This document shows, one piece after another, positions 1 to 8,058 of a stretch of 64,000 nt of DNA. The stretch lies in contig NZ_JACONZ010000003.1 in NCBI RefSeq assembly GCF_014287275.1, positions 372,001 through 436,000 of the forward strand. Direction: 5' to 3'. The notes under the pieces are model-generated. The model searched no databases, was not told where the DNA came from, and was given only the letters and a program-made list of their open reading frames with translations. Source of the DNA: Anaerofilum hominis. Its GTDB lineage: Bacteria > Bacillota > Clostridia > Oscillospirales > Ruminococcaceae. Position 1 is the first letter of the stretch; each line of letters starts with the position of its first letter. The position numbers and the translations under genes are program-made.

Positions 1-138
1 TTCGGCCCGGCGACCGAGGCGCTGGTAAAAAGCTTTCAGCGGCATTTCCGGCTGGCGGAGGACGGCGCGGCGGGCCGGGATACCTGGGGCGTGGCGGTTG
101 CCGAGTTCAACCGCCTGGTCATGCGCGGCAGGGCCTGA
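1..138 (+). CDS. C-terminal fragment of a peptidoglycan-binding domain protein
   Basis: The frame is open from base 1 and stops with TGA at 136-138, leaving 45 residues; the start lies outside the window. The fragment begins FGPATEALVKSFQ and continues with a DG..G..TW motif, the usual end of a PF01471-type peptidoglycan-binding repeat (F/YGP.T..AV..FQ....L..DG..G..T). Such repeats anchor cell-wall hydrolases, spore-cortex enzymes or other envelope proteins. The tail after the repeat is short and basic. The catalytic part cannot be seen, so no specific enzyme is proposed. Confidence 0.65.
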   Translation, partial: FGPATEALVKSFQRHFRLAEDGAAGRDTWGVAVAEFNRLVMRGRA

Positions 139-375
139 GACAGGAGCCGGGCGCGCAGCGGACCGCGGCTTTTTTCGGCGGGACAGGGGTGGACAGGGAA
201 GAGCAGACCGAGAAGATGAGACATGAAAGAGCGCAGGGCATGAAAGCCCGCTTTGGCACAAAACCGGCAAGGGCTTTTACAGGCGGGGGGCGGCCGGACG
301 AACGCCGCTGCGGGACGCAGTTCAGCTTCTTTGCTGCGCTTGAGTGAGGGCTTCCCCTCTTGATTTTAAACTGAA

Positions 376-412
376 AAAGCAGGCACCCACGGCTTTGGCG
401 GGTGTCTGCTTT
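376..412 (+). terminator. Hairpin terminator, possibly bidirectional
   Basis: A 13-bp stem (376-388 with 400-412, one G-U pair) closes an 11-base loop and ends in TTT. An A-rich 5' flank would serve as a T-run on the other strand. It lies 240 bases after the first gene. Confidence 0.55.
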
Positions 413-515
413 CATTTTGGCAGGCGCGGGAGGCATGGCATGAGGGAGGCGCTGAGCATGTATCTGTTGTGTCGGCGGTGCTCTTTAAAGGAATAGCCGC
501 AGACTATTTTGGGGC

Positions 516-553
516 TATCCGCCCGGTTGCCGCGCAGCGGCGAGGGCGGGGCC
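516..553 (+). repeat. Dispersed GC-rich hairpin repeat, copy A
   Basis: CCGCCC (519-524) pairs with GGGCGG (544-549), and the inner TGCCGC pairs with GCGGC around a GCA loop. Most positions match copies at 52254-52291 and, inverted, 47121-47160. An AT-rich tail ending in a T-run follows, as in the other copies. Confidence 0.55.
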
Positions 554-779
554 GGTCGGGACAAGAAATCGTATTTGTTTTGCGCTGTAAAAAAAGAACT
601 GCACAATGGTCACTTTGTGATATGATGTAGGCAGCCATAGAATCGATCCATATGGATTTTTTGCAGCAGGCGCAGTTTGCTTTTGTTTTTCAGCGATCCG
701 GCCGGTACGAGATCGATCTCTTTGAGTGCGGTAAGGCGGGTGCGGTGCACAGAAAATATCATGAGAAAGGGAAAATGAT

Positions 780-1550
780 ATGGACAGGGATCAATGGATA
801 TCAAATGAACTGGAACGCCTTGAAGAAGAATACGATATTAAGATTATTTATGCAGTGGAATCAGGCAGCCGCGCGTGGGGCTTTGCCTCCCCTGACAGCG
901 ATTATGATGTGAGATTTATCTATAAACGGCCCAAAGAGTGCTATTTAAAGCTGGAAAAAAGTCGTGATACGCTTGAATTCATGCTGCCGGACGATCTTGA
1001 TCTGAGTGGATGGGATATTGATAAAGCGTTGAAATTGCTTCACGCTTCCAATCCGTCCCTGATCGAATGGATCAGATCTCCGATCGTTTACAAAACGACC
1101 CCCGATTTTGATCTGATCGCAAACCAGCTCGACCGTTATTTCTCCGTCAGAACAGGGGCCTATCATTACCTCAGCATGGCCAAAAATAATTATTCAACCT
1201 ATTTTCGCGGAGATACGGTCAGCGTAAAAAAGTACTTTTATGTGCTGCGCCCGATCCTTGCCGCAAGATATATTCTGAAAACAAAAACGCCGCCCCCCGT
1301 GCCTTTTGACGAACTTGCACAAGCGGAGATGGAACAGGAGCTGCAGCCTTATATCGACGAGCTTCTTGCGGTCAAGAGGGCGGTAAAGGAAATGCATCCC
1401 ATTCCGCGCGTAAAAACTGTGGATGAATACATTGAAGAAAATCTCAGACAGATCGAAACAGCGCTCTCTCATCTGCCCAGAGAAACGTCTCTTGCCTGGG
1501 GACCGCTGGACGAGCTGTTCTGCCGATTGATCGGCGTATGGGATAGATAA
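780..1550 (+). CDS. Nucleotidyltransferase superfamily protein (PF10127/RlaP-like)
   Basis: The 256-residue protein carries GSRAWGFASPDSDYDVRFIY at about residues 28-47. This is the GS..WG..S..SD.D signature of the DNA polymerase beta/minimal nucleotidyltransferase fold, with two Asp metal ligands, and it matches the PF10127 family in spacing and length. Family members are predicted to transfer nucleotides to RNA or protein; the substrate here is unknown. The ATG at 780 follows a GAAAGGG ribosome site by 8 bases. The gene stands alone and converges on the next operon. Its GC content is lower than that of most neighbours. Confidence 0.8.
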   Translation: MDRDQWISNELERLEEEYDIKIIYAVESGSRAWGFASPDSDYDVRFIYKRPKECYLKLEKSRDTLEFMLPDDLDLSGWDIDKALKLLHASNPSLIEWIRSPIVYKTTPDFDLIANQLDRYFSVRTGAYHYLSMAKNNYSTYFRGDTVSVKKYFYVLRPILAARYILKTKTPPPVPFDELAQAEMEQELQPYIDELLAVKRAVKEMHPIPRVKTVDEYIEENLRQIETALSHLPRETSLAWGPLDELFCRLIGVWDR

Positions 1551-1665
1551 GGGCGGTCACCGTGTTTGTGGCAAAGCGGTAAAACAGCGGCTTTCCTGAA
1601 AGCGGGACGGGGACCGACGGGGGCGGGCCAGGCGCCCGGACCGATAACGGGCGCGGCCGGGCCTG

Positions 1666-2073
1666 CTACTCCACGGCCGCTATAGCGAAGCTGCCTTTGT
1701 GGTGATCCGCCTCAATAAGGACCACCACTTTACCCGATATTTTGACGTCAAAGGTTGAGGTCTCGATGGCGTCCTGCTCAAAAATAACAGTACCGTTTTT
1801 GTCCTTCATTTCAAGAGAAATGCTTCCGCTCTCTGTTACGATCTCCACGTGAAGCGTTTCGTGGGTGTCTTTGGGGCGGATGGTGTGTTTCAATTTTCCG
1901 TCCAGAGTGAGATAGCTTGCAGACCAGCTTCTCCATCCGTCCGTACCTGTGTACCCGATGCGGATCGCGCTTCTCATGGTGCCGATCCCCAGGAAATTCG
2001 CGGTTATGATCCACACCGCTACCGCCGCGGCGATCACCAGGGCTGATCTCAGGGCTTTCGGTTTGCGCTTCAT
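1666..2073 (-). CDS. Hypothetical membrane-anchored protein
   Basis: The product has 135 residues: a basic N-terminus, one hydrophobic segment at about residues 10-30 (ALVIAAAVAVWIITANFLG), then a beta-rich extracytoplasmic part with no recognised catalytic motif. I place the start at the ATG at 2073-2071 because AAAGGAG lies 8 bases upstream; the GTG three codons earlier overlaps that site. It is the third gene of the PadR/DUF2812 operon and begins within 3 bases of the preceding stop, so it is probably translationally coupled. The family was not recognised. Confidence 0.6.
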   Translation of the reverse strand: MKRKPKALRSALVIAAAVAVWIITANFLGIGTMRSAIRIGYTGTDGWRSWSASYLTLDGKLKHTIRPKDTHETLHVEIVTESGSISLEMKDKNGTVIFEQDAIETSTFDVKISGKVVVLIEADHHKGSFAIAAVE

Positions 2074-2075
2074 GC

Positions 2076-2663
2076 TCACCACTCCTTTGTTTTCGCGTCC
2101 TGCTTGAATTTAAGGATCTGTATTTGATAGAGGAAAACGGGGATAAGGGCGATCGCGCCCAGCGTCAAAAGCAAAGCGGAACGTTGAACGAGCCCCAAAA
2201 CGCCAAACAGAACGAACAGCATAAACCACGGATCGCGCAGATTGGCGCAATAGCCGGCTTTATCTTCGTAAGTGGTGTGAAGTTCAAAAGGTTTTCCATC
2301 CCTGCTTTTCTCGACGATCAAAAGCTCCCGGTTGAAAGTGGTGGCGTTTGAAGCGATGCGCCCGCCTTTTTCCGCCCACGGACGCCAGTGGACCTTTCCA
2401 ACAGAGTAGTTGAGATTGATGTTCTTAAAAAACACTCTGTACCCCAGCTCTTCGAGAAGATCGTGATATTCTTTTGCTTTTTCTGCTGACTTTTCTGCGA
2501 TGAAGTCAATGCGGTATTCCACTTCGCCGGGGCTGCATTTCTGAAACTCGTAAAGCAGCTTTTCGGTGCGGATCAGCCGGTAGCCCATCGCCGCCATTTT
2601 GTTGAGCCAATTTTCCTGCGCGCTCAACAGACCGCCAAAAAAGCGATAACATTTTTTGCTCAT
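2076..2663 (-). CDS. DUF2812 domain-containing membrane protein
   Basis: The 195-residue protein starts with KKCYRFFGGLLSAQENWLNKMAAMGYRL, typical of the DUF2812 family (W(L/I)..MA..G..L), and ends in two hydrophobic segments (about 142-158 and 162-182). DUF2812 genes usually lie directly behind PadR regulators, as here: the start overlaps the PadR stop by 4 bases. The molecular function is unknown; a membrane stress or antibiotic response role is the usual guess for PadR/DUF2812 pairs. Confidence 0.8.
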   Translation of the reverse strand: MSKKCYRFFGGLLSAQENWLNKMAAMGYRLIRTEKLLYEFQKCSPGEVEYRIDFIAEKSAEKAKEYHDLLEELGYRVFFKNINLNYSVGKVHWRPWAEKGGRIASNATTFNRELLIVEKSRDGKPFELHTTYEDKAGYCANLRDPWFMLFVLFGVLGLVQRSALLLTLGAIALIPVFLYQIQILKFKQDAKTKEW

Positions 2664-2983
2664 ACGGCACCTCCGATTATTTCCGCGGCGACAGCTGCAA
2701 GTTCACGCAGCCTGTAAAGTTCCTTTTCTGCAATTTCTTTTCCGCGCTCTGTGATGCGGTACTCTTTTTTTCTGCCCTCCCTGCCGCCGCAGGGTTCGAT
2801 CCATTTTTTCTCCAGCAAAGAGTTTAACGCGCCATATAGAGTGCCCGCCCCCAAGGAAAGCCGCCCGCCGGTCTTTTCTTCAATGAACTGCATCACAGCA
2901 TATCCGTGTTTGGGCGCGTAGAGGGAAAGCAAAATATAGAAAGTCACTTCTGTAAGCGCGCCGCTTTTGGCGTTGTCCCGCAT
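2660..2983 (-). CDS. PadR family transcriptional regulator
   Basis: The 107-residue winged-helix protein contains the PadR core (LTEVTFYILLSLYAPKHGYAVMQFIEE) and the YGAL..L..K.WI wing. It is a short PadR-s2 type with a C-terminal dimerisation helix. The ATG follows AGGAGGT. It heads a three-gene operon with the DUF2812 protein and a membrane protein, and a perfect inverted repeat overlaps its own promoter, so autorepression is likely. Confidence 0.9.
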   Translation of the reverse strand: MRDNAKSGALTEVTFYILLSLYAPKHGYAVMQFIEEKTGGRLSLGAGTLYGALNSLLEKKWIEPCGGREGRKKEYRITERGKEIAEKELYRLRELAAVAAEIIGGAV

Positions 2984-3000
2984 AGTCGGACCTCCTGTAG

Positions 3001-3047
3001 TACGGTTACTGTAATAATACTATATCACTAACCGTAATAAAAATCAA
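3001..3047 (-). promoter_or_regulatory. PadR operon promoter with embedded operator
   Basis: On the minus strand TTGATT (3047-3042), a 17-base spacer and TATAGT (3024-3019) form a good sigma-A promoter. TACGGTTA (3001-3008) and TAACCGTA (3029-3036) form a perfect 8-bp inverted repeat with 20 bases between. One arm lies in the spacer and the other just downstream of the transcription start, so bound PadR would block polymerase. Confidence 0.75.
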
Positions 3048-3246
3048 GGGGCATGCCGCCGCACCCCTCCCTGGCTCCTGATTTTGGGGGGAAGAGCGGA
3101 TGCGGCCGCGCTTTAAGCTGGGCGCTCTTTTGCGACACGGAAGCCTTGACGGCGGGTATATAATGTAAGGGCGGAACGTGTGAGGGACAGGCAGTCTGCC
3201 GGGCCGCTGCGGCCGCAGTATTTGACAGAAAGACGGGAAGTTGCAA

Positions 3247-4416
3247 ATGACAAAAATCGATATTTTCTCCGGTTTTCTCGGGGCCGGAAAGACGACCCTG
3301 ATCAAAAAACTCATCAAGGAGGCTTTCAGCGGCGAAAAGCTGGTGCTCATCGAGAACGAGTTCGGCGAGATCGGCATCGACGGCGGCTTTCTTAAAGAGG
3401 CGGGCATCCAGATCACCGAGATGAACTCCGGCTGCATCTGCTGCAGCCTGGTGGGCGATTTCGGCAAGGCGCTGGAAAAGGTGCTGGAGCAGTACGCGCC
3501 CGACCGCATCCTCATCGAGCCCTCCGGCGTGGGCAAGCTGTCCGACGTCATCCGCGCCGTGCAGCGGGTAGGCGAGCACGCGGACATCCTGCTGAACAGC
3601 TTTACCACCGTGGCGGACGCCTCCAAGTGCCGCGTGTATATGAAAAACTTCGGCGAGTTTTACGACGACCAGATCAGCCACGCCAACACCATCATCCTCA
3701 GCCGCACCCAAAAGCTGGACGAGACCAAACTGGAAGCGGCGGCGGCCCTGCTGAAAGAGAAAAACGGCACCGCCACCATCATCACCACCCCCTGGGACGA
3801 GCTGGACGGCGGGCAGATCCTGGCGGCGATGGAGCGCCGCTCCACGCTGGAAGAGGAGCTGAAACTGCTGGTGGCTGAGGCGGAACACGAGCACGGCGAG
3901 TGCGACGACCCGGCGTGCAGCTGTCACGATCATGACCACGACCACGAGCATGAGCACGGGCACCACCACCACGACGGCGAGCGTGACGACCCGGCGTGCA
4001 GCTGTCACGATCACGACCATGACCACGAGCATGAGCACGCGCACCACCACGACGGCGAGTGCGATGACCCGGCGTGCAGCTGCCATGACCACGATCATGA
4101 GCACGGCCATGAGCACGGGCACCATCATCATCACGCGGACGAGGTGTTCACCAGCTGGGGCACCGAGACCCCGCGCAAGTACACCGACGCGGAGGTGCAG
4201 TTCGCGCTGGACGCCCTCTCCGACGCGGTGAGCTACGGCGTGGTGCTGCGGGCCAAGGGCATCCTGCCGGCAGCCGACGGCGGCTGGATCCACTTTGACT
4301 ATGTGCCGGGCGAGAGCAGCGTGCGCCGCGGCGGCGCGGACGTGACCGGCCGCCTGTGTGTCATCGGCTCTAAGCTGGACGAGGAGAACCTCGCCGAGCT
4401 GTTCCGGCTGGCCTGA
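3247..4416 (+). CDS. CobW/ZNG1-type metal-chaperone GTPase with three His-rich repeats
   Basis: The 389-residue GTPase has a Walker A GAGKTT (residues 12-17), the metal-binding CxCC motif SGCICC (61-66), and ILIEPSG (88-94), which mark the COG0523 family. These proteins hand metals, often zinc, to client enzymes. Residues 214-297 hold three tandem units of the form [18 protein letters not shown] followed by H-rich sequence, then a CobW C-terminal domain. I start at ATG 3247, 6 bases after GGGAAG; the upstream TTG lies too close to that site. A TATAAT at 3159-3164 is a possible -10 with no good -35. No clear Zur box was found. Confidence 0.88.
   Translation: MTKIDIFSGFLGAGKTTLIKKLIKEAFSGEKLVLIENEFGEIGIDGGFLKEAGIQITEMNSGCICCSLVGDFGKALEKVLEQYAPDRILIEPSGVGKLSDVIRAVQRVGEHADILLNSFTTVADASKCRVYMKNFGEFYDDQISHANTIILSRTQKLDETKLEAAAALLKEKNGTATIITTPWDELDGGQILAAMERRSTLEEELKLLVAEAEHEHGECDDPACSCHDHDHDHEHEHGHHHHDGERDDPACSCHDHDHDHEHEHAHHHDGECDDPACSCHDHDHEHGHEHGHHHHHADEVFTSWGTETPRKYTDAEVQFALDALSDAVSYGVVLRAKGILPAADGGWIHFDYVPGESSVRRGGADVTGRLCVIGSKLDEENLAELFRLA
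3893..4137 (+). repeat. In-frame triplicated His/Cys metal-binding module
   Basis: Three consecutive units of 26-28 codons each start with G-E-(C/R)-DDPACSC and run into alternating His-Asp/His-Glu. The nucleotide repeats differ mainly at third positions and by small in-frame length changes. This suggests tandem duplication under selection for the protein. Confidence 0.8.
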
Positions 4417-4431
4417 ACGGGGGGTGACAAG

Positions 4432-5370
4432 ATGATCCCGCTCTATCTGTTCACCGGTTTTCTGGACAGCGGCAAGACCAGTTTTATTCAGGAAACGCTG
4501 GCCGACCCGCGCTTTTCCTCCGGCGAAAAAACGCTGCTGCTGCTCTGTGAAGAGGGCGAGGCGGAATATGCGCCGGACAAGTTTGCGGGGGGCAATGTGA
4601 CCATTGAGACCATCTCCTCGCCGGAGGAGATGACCGCCGAATACCTGCGCAACCTGACTGCGAAGCATCACAGCGACCGGGTGCTGCTGGAGTATAACGG
4701 CATGTGGCCCATGTCGGTGCTGGTGACCCATATGCCGAAAAACTGGCAGCTCTATCAGCACATCATGCTGGCCGACGCCGCCACTTTTGAGATGTACAAC
4801 GCCAATATGCGCAGCTTGGTGGTGGAGCGGTTGTCCAGCGCCGAGATGGTGCTGTTCAACCGCTGCGGCGCGGACACCGACAAGATGGCCCTGCACAGGA
4901 TCGTGCGCGGATCCAACCGGCGCAGCGAGATCGCCTACGAGTATGAAAACGGCAGTGTGGATTATGACGAGATCGAGGACCCGCTGCCCTTTGACCTGGA
5001 CGCCGATCCCGTGGAAGTGAAAGACGATGATTTTGGGCTGTGGTATATGGACATCACCGACGACCCGCAGAAATACGCGGGCAAGCGGGTGCGCTTTTTG
5101 GCCCAGGTGGCCCAGTCGCCCCGGGTGCCGAAAGGGGCTTTTGCGCCCGGCCGCTTCGTGATGACCTGCTGTGTGGAGGATATCACCTTTGTGGGGCTGG
5201 TCTGCAAGTACGAGAAAGCGGCTAGCCTGAAAAACCGCGACTGGGTGACCGTGACCGCGCGGGTAAAGATCGAGTACGCCGCCATCTATGGCGGCAAGGG
5301 GCCGGTGCTGGTGGCCGAGACGGTCGAGCCGGCGGCAAAGCCGGAGCAGGAAGTGGTCTATTTCAGCTGA
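4432..5370 (+). CDS. CobW-like GTPase fused to a YcgQ/DUF1980-type C-terminal domain
   Basis: The 312-residue protein starts with a CobW-type P-loop (GFLDSGKTS, residues 9-17) but lacks the CxCC motif of its neighbour. Residues about 205-303 (DP.KY.GK.V.F..., RFVMTCC.ED, DWVTVTARV) resemble the C-terminal domain of the TIGR03943/YcgQ family, normally paired with YcgR-type permeases in zinc-linked loci. It begins 15 bases after the previous gene, so the two are an operon and probably act together in metal delivery. The client protein is not in the window. Confidence 0.75.
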   Translation: MIPLYLFTGFLDSGKTSFIQETLADPRFSSGEKTLLLLCEEGEAEYAPDKFAGGNVTIETISSPEEMTAEYLRNLTAKHHSDRVLLEYNGMWPMSVLVTHMPKNWQLYQHIMLADAATFEMYNANMRSLVVERLSSAEMVLFNRCGADTDKMALHRIVRGSNRRSEIAYEYENGSVDYDEIEDPLPFDLDADPVEVKDDDFGLWYMDITDDPQKYAGKRVRFLAQVAQSPRVPKGAFAPGRFVMTCCVEDITFVGLVCKYEKAASLKNRDWVTVTARVKIEYAAIYGGKGPVLVAETVEPAAKPEQEVVYFS

Positions 5371-5804
5371 GCGGCGGTGCGGCTCTGCGGGCGGGGCTCC
5401 CGTATCCCGGCGCGGCAGGGCGCAGCAGGCTGCTGCCGAACAGCGCAGACGAAGATCAGAATAAAAACAGAGAGGCGCTCTCCGCCGGCCGGTTTGGCCG
5501 CGGGAGCGCCTCTCTGTTTGTGCTGCAGGGGAGCTTATACGGTGCGCGCGCTTTTGCCCTCGCGCAGGGGGACCCGCGTCCCCGGGCAGGGGACGCAAAG
5601 GCGCGCAGGGCCCGGCGGCCCTTTTGTGCGCGGCCCGCCGCACAGCAAAAAGGCGGAGCGGCACGGCGGAAAAGGGCCTGCCGCGTCCGGAAGCAGGCGT
5701 TTCCCCGTATTTTGGGCCGCCCCGAAAAGCGCGGGAACGGGGCAAAAGGCGTTCCCTCTGGCCCGGCGCGCTTCCGCGCCTGGGCAGGCCTTTTGGGGCG
5801 GAGG
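5371..5804. other. Gene-free stretch after the CobW pair
   Basis: It holds a long terminator hairpin (5465-5519). The rest, to the stop of the next minus-strand gene, is GC-rich with no supported gene. Confidence 0.5.
5465..5519 (+). terminator. Terminator of the CobW operon
   Basis: A perfect 16-bp stem (5465-5480 with 5504-5519) ends in TTT. The 23-base loop has its own short GC stem. The A-rich 5' edge could serve the other strand. Confidence 0.7.
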
Positions 5805-6026
5805 TCACCGCTCCTCGATGGTGTAGGTGAATTTATACTCCTGCTGCAGCGCTTTTACCTTGTCCTCATTGTCCTCGATAAAGGTCTCGGTGTAGACCGA
5901 TTTTCCCTGCTTTTGATACTCCTTGACGATCTGGTTGAGCTTGTCCCAGCATTCCTGATGGCGGGGTTCCTCTTTTTCGTCAAGGGAGATAACGAACTCG
6001 CGGTGTTTGGGGATACGTGCTTTCAT
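5805..6026 (-). CDS. Small charged hypothetical protein
   Basis: A 73-residue, highly charged, probably helical protein with no membrane segment and no recognised motif. The ATG at 6026 follows GAGGAG by 8 bases, and a near-consensus promoter lies upstream at 6093-6121, so the gene is probably real. It is monocistronic and ends in a gene-free gap. Confidence 0.7.
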   Translation of the reverse strand: MKARIPKHREFVISLDEKEEPRHQECWDKLNQIVKEYQKQGKSVYTETFIEDNEDKVKALQQEYKFTYTIEER

Positions 6027-6092
6027 GGTTCCGGCTCCTCACCCGGCGGGCCGCTCAAGACGGCCGCGCCCGTATTGTTTTTCTGCTGTTTC

Positions 6093-6121
6093 AGTATACG
6101 GCATCCGCCGCGGTTTGACAA
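6093..6121 (-). promoter_or_regulatory. Promoter of the small charged protein
   Basis: TTGTCA (6121-6116), a 17-base spacer and TATACT (6098-6093) on the minus strand, about 70 bases upstream of the start. Confidence 0.75.
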
Positions 6122-6161
6122 GCGCCGCCGCTTTTTTGCCCGGCGCGCCCCGGGGCGCGCG

Positions 6162-7268
6162 TCACAGCTCGGCCGCGCCGGCAACCTTGCGGTGCAGCGG
6201 CGCAAAGCCGTCGCCCGCGGCCTTGACGCTGCGGGCCACCTTGCGGTAGAGGGCGGGGCTGGTGAGCGCCGCCGCGATCAGATCGCCGAAGCGATCGCAG
6301 CTCACCAGGCGGCAGCGCGGGGTGAGGATGTCCACTGTGCGGTAGCCGTCGTCCAGTACCTTCTGCACGGCGGCCTCGATGGCGGCGCACTCGTCGGCCA
6401 TGCCGAAAGCGTATTTCATCATCAGCGCCCCGGCGTAGACGGCGCCCACCGGGTTTGCCAGGTTTTGGCCCGCCATGTCCGGCGAGGGGCCCAGCACCGG
6501 GTGGTAAAGGCCCTTGCTGCCGTTGCTGAGCATGGCGCAGGACATCATGCCCGCGCTGCCGGTGAGGCCTGCGGCCTCGCCCGCCAGCACCTCGCCGCAG
6601 GGTCCGTCGGCCAGGATAACGTCAAAGCGGGCCGGGTCGCGCAGCAGCTGCGCAGCGGCTGCGGAGGCCCCCAGCGTGGAAAAGGCCACCCGCGGGAAGC
6701 CCGCAGCCGTCTGCTGCACCACCTGCCGCCAGAGCCGGTTGCACTCGGGCGCGCTCGGCTGCTCCACAAAGACCAGGCCGCCCCGGCGCATCTCGGAGGT
6801 GCGAAAAGCGATGCTCGCCACCCGCAGGGCCTCGCTCTCCACACAGTGCAGCACGTCCTGCGCCCGGCCGTCGTCCGCCGGAGCCGGGCCGTACCGACTT
6901 GCGGCAGCGCCTGTCAGCGCCTGCACCAGCATCAGGTCGATATCCCTGCTGACCAGCGCCGGCGCCAGGGGGCTGGCGCCGGCCAGCTGCGGGTAGAGCA
7001 GCGCGGGACGCATGCTGGCCTGCAGGTGCATCTCGCCGATGAGCTGGCGGATGCCGGCGCCGGTGCCAACGCCGGCCAGCACGCTGTCAGCGGACAGGCA
7101 GATGGCCAGATTTTCTGCGTCCAGCGGCGCGTCTTCGCCCCCCATGACCTCGATAAACTCAAACCGGTGCCCAAAGCGGGCAGCGGCTGAGCGCAGCACC
7201 TTGTCGGCCTCGGCCAGAACCTCGGCGCCGATGCCGCTGCCGGGCAGCAATGCGATCTTTTTTTCCAT
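6162..7268 (-). CDS. Divergent isocitrate/isopropylmalate dehydrogenase family (LeuB-like) protein
   Basis: The 368-residue protein aligns throughout with the LeuB/Icd family: LLPGSGIGAEV at the N-terminus, ASMRPALLY, then LTGSAGMM, GLYHPVLGPSPDMAGQNLANPVG and GYRTVDI. Key residues have changed. The GDILSDE metal site reads GEVLAGE (225-231), the upstream metal-binding Asp region reads GASAAAAQL, and the RELTGG arginine is Gln (VQALTGA). Normal Mg-dependent oxidative decarboxylation is therefore doubtful. The ATG at 7268 follows GGAAAGGTGG. A T-box leader precedes it, tying expression to an uncharged tRNA. Confidence 0.75.
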   Translation of the reverse strand: MEKKIALLPGSGIGAEVLAEADKVLRSAAARFGHRFEFIEVMGGEDAPLDAENLAICLSADSVLAGVGTGAGIRQLIGEMHLQASMRPALLYPQLAGASPLAPALVSRDIDLMLVQALTGAAASRYGPAPADDGRAQDVLHCVESEALRVASIAFRTSEMRRGGLVFVEQPSAPECNRLWRQVVQQTAAGFPRVAFSTLGASAAAAQLLRDPARFDVILADGPCGEVLAGEAAGLTGSAGMMSCAMLSNGSKGLYHPVLGPSPDMAGQNLANPVGAVYAGALMMKYAFGMADECAAIEAAVQKVLDDGYRTVDILTPRCRLVSCDRFGDLIAAALTSPALYRKVARSVKAAGDGFAPLHRKVAGAAEL

Positions 7269-7313
7269 GATGCGAAACCACCTTTCCTCTGATGAAAACC
7301 GGGCAGAGGAACC

Positions 7314-7357
7314 AAAAAACGCCCCGTCTGCCGCCGAAAGGCGAGAGACGAAGCGTT
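7314..7357 (-). terminator. Regulated terminator of the T-box
   Basis: AACGC (7357-7353) pairs with GCGTT (7322-7318); inner CGTCT/AGACG and GCC/GGC pairs complete the stem, and TTTTTT follows. The T-box core upstream would form the competing antiterminator. Confidence 0.8.
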
Positions 7358-7592
7358 TGCTCCGCGGTACCACTCTCATTGCCGCGCAAAAGGCGCAGCC
7401 GCTCACCCCGTCCAACAACGGGCGCCCCGATAACGGCGGGCCGGCCGGCACAGCCTACCGCCCCAGAGGGTTTCAGCCTGCTGCTCACAGGGGATAGTCT
7501 TGCGGGGCCGCCGCCATCTCGCACCACCCGATGGCTCTCTGAAGAACGTCCGTGCCGCAGACCGTGATCCTGTTCTCTGCATTTCTTGTTTA
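7314..7592 (-). ncRNA. T-box riboswitch leader
   Basis: On the minus strand the leader contains the AG-bulge/apical loop segment of stem I (AGAGAGCC, GGGTGGTGCGA; 7540-7513), a specifier region GAA-ACC-CTC (7474-7466), the T-box core AGAGTGGTACCGCG (7376-7363) and a terminator with a T-run (7357-7314). ACC (Thr) sits in the canonical place directly after GAA; CTC (Leu) in the next triplet would suit a LeuB relative better. The specificity is therefore open. Confidence 0.85.
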
Positions 7593-7598
7593 TCTGTA

Positions 7599-7627
7599 AG
7601 TCTAGCGTGTACCGCCGGCCTTGTCAA
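7599..7627 (-). promoter_or_regulatory. Promoter of the T-box transcript
   Basis: TTGACA (7627-7622), a 17-base spacer and TAGACT (7604-7599). The -35 box overlaps the stop of the upstream minus-strand gene, so the T-box unit has its own start right behind that operon. Confidence 0.8.
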
Positions 7628-8058
7628 GAAAAACTTTTTTCCTCCACGGCGGCCGCGGCGCGGCGCAAACAGACAAACAGCAGCACCAGCCCCGCGCCCA
7701 GCAGGATGTGCCCCACCCCCGCCGCGCCGGAGAGCGCGGCGTCTGCGGCGGAGGACAGCGGCGTGCCCAGCACCTGCAGGACGCCGCGCGCAAGCAGGGC
7801 GGCGGCGGTCAAGGGCAGGCTGGCGTTGTAGAGGCGGAAGAACAGCCGGTAGGGCCTCTGCTCCCGCACAGGGAGCCGTGCGCAGAGGGCGGCCAGCACC
7901 AGAAAAAGCCCGCAGCCCAGAAGAAACAGATGGGTGTGTACCAGCCCCAGCGCCGTGCGGCCGGTAAAGCCGTTCAGGCGGGTGAACTCGCGGTAGAACA
8001 CGCCTCCGGCCAGCGCGGCAAGCGCGTATCCAAAGGACAGGTCCAGCATTTTTTTCAT
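7624..8058 (-). CDS. DUF2871 family four-helix membrane protein
   Basis: The 144-residue protein has four hydrophobic helices and the opening KKMLDLSFGYALAALAGGVFYREF followed by FTGRTALGLVHTHLF, which I recognise as DUF2871. The conserved HTH in helix 2 is intact. The function of the family is unknown. Its start overlaps the stop of the preceding membrane gene by 4 bases, so the pair is translationally coupled. Confidence 0.75.
   Translation of the reverse strand: MKKMLDLSFGYALAALAGGVFYREFTRLNGFTGRTALGLVHTHLFLLGCGLFLVLAALCARLPVREQRPYRLFFRLYNASLPLTAAALLARGVLQVLGTPLSSAADAALSGAAGVGHILLGAGLVLLFVCLRRAAAAVEEKSFS

Larger units (their letters stand above)
139..779. other. Gene-free stretch with one hairpin terminator and one dispersed repeat
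   Basis: No convincing coding region was found. It contains a terminator-like hairpin at 376-412 and a GC-rich hairpin repeat at about 516-553 with an AT-rich tail. Related copies occur near 26840, 47121-47160 (reverse strand) and 52254-52291. Confidence 0.6.

Noticed and set aside
2786..2800. GGTTCGATCC resembling a tRNA T-loop
   Set aside because: It lies inside the PadR gene and no cloverleaf can be formed around it.
5520..7190. Plus-strand frame opposite the LeuB-like gene
   Set aside because: Antisense to recognisable coding sequence and T-box; no ribosome site.
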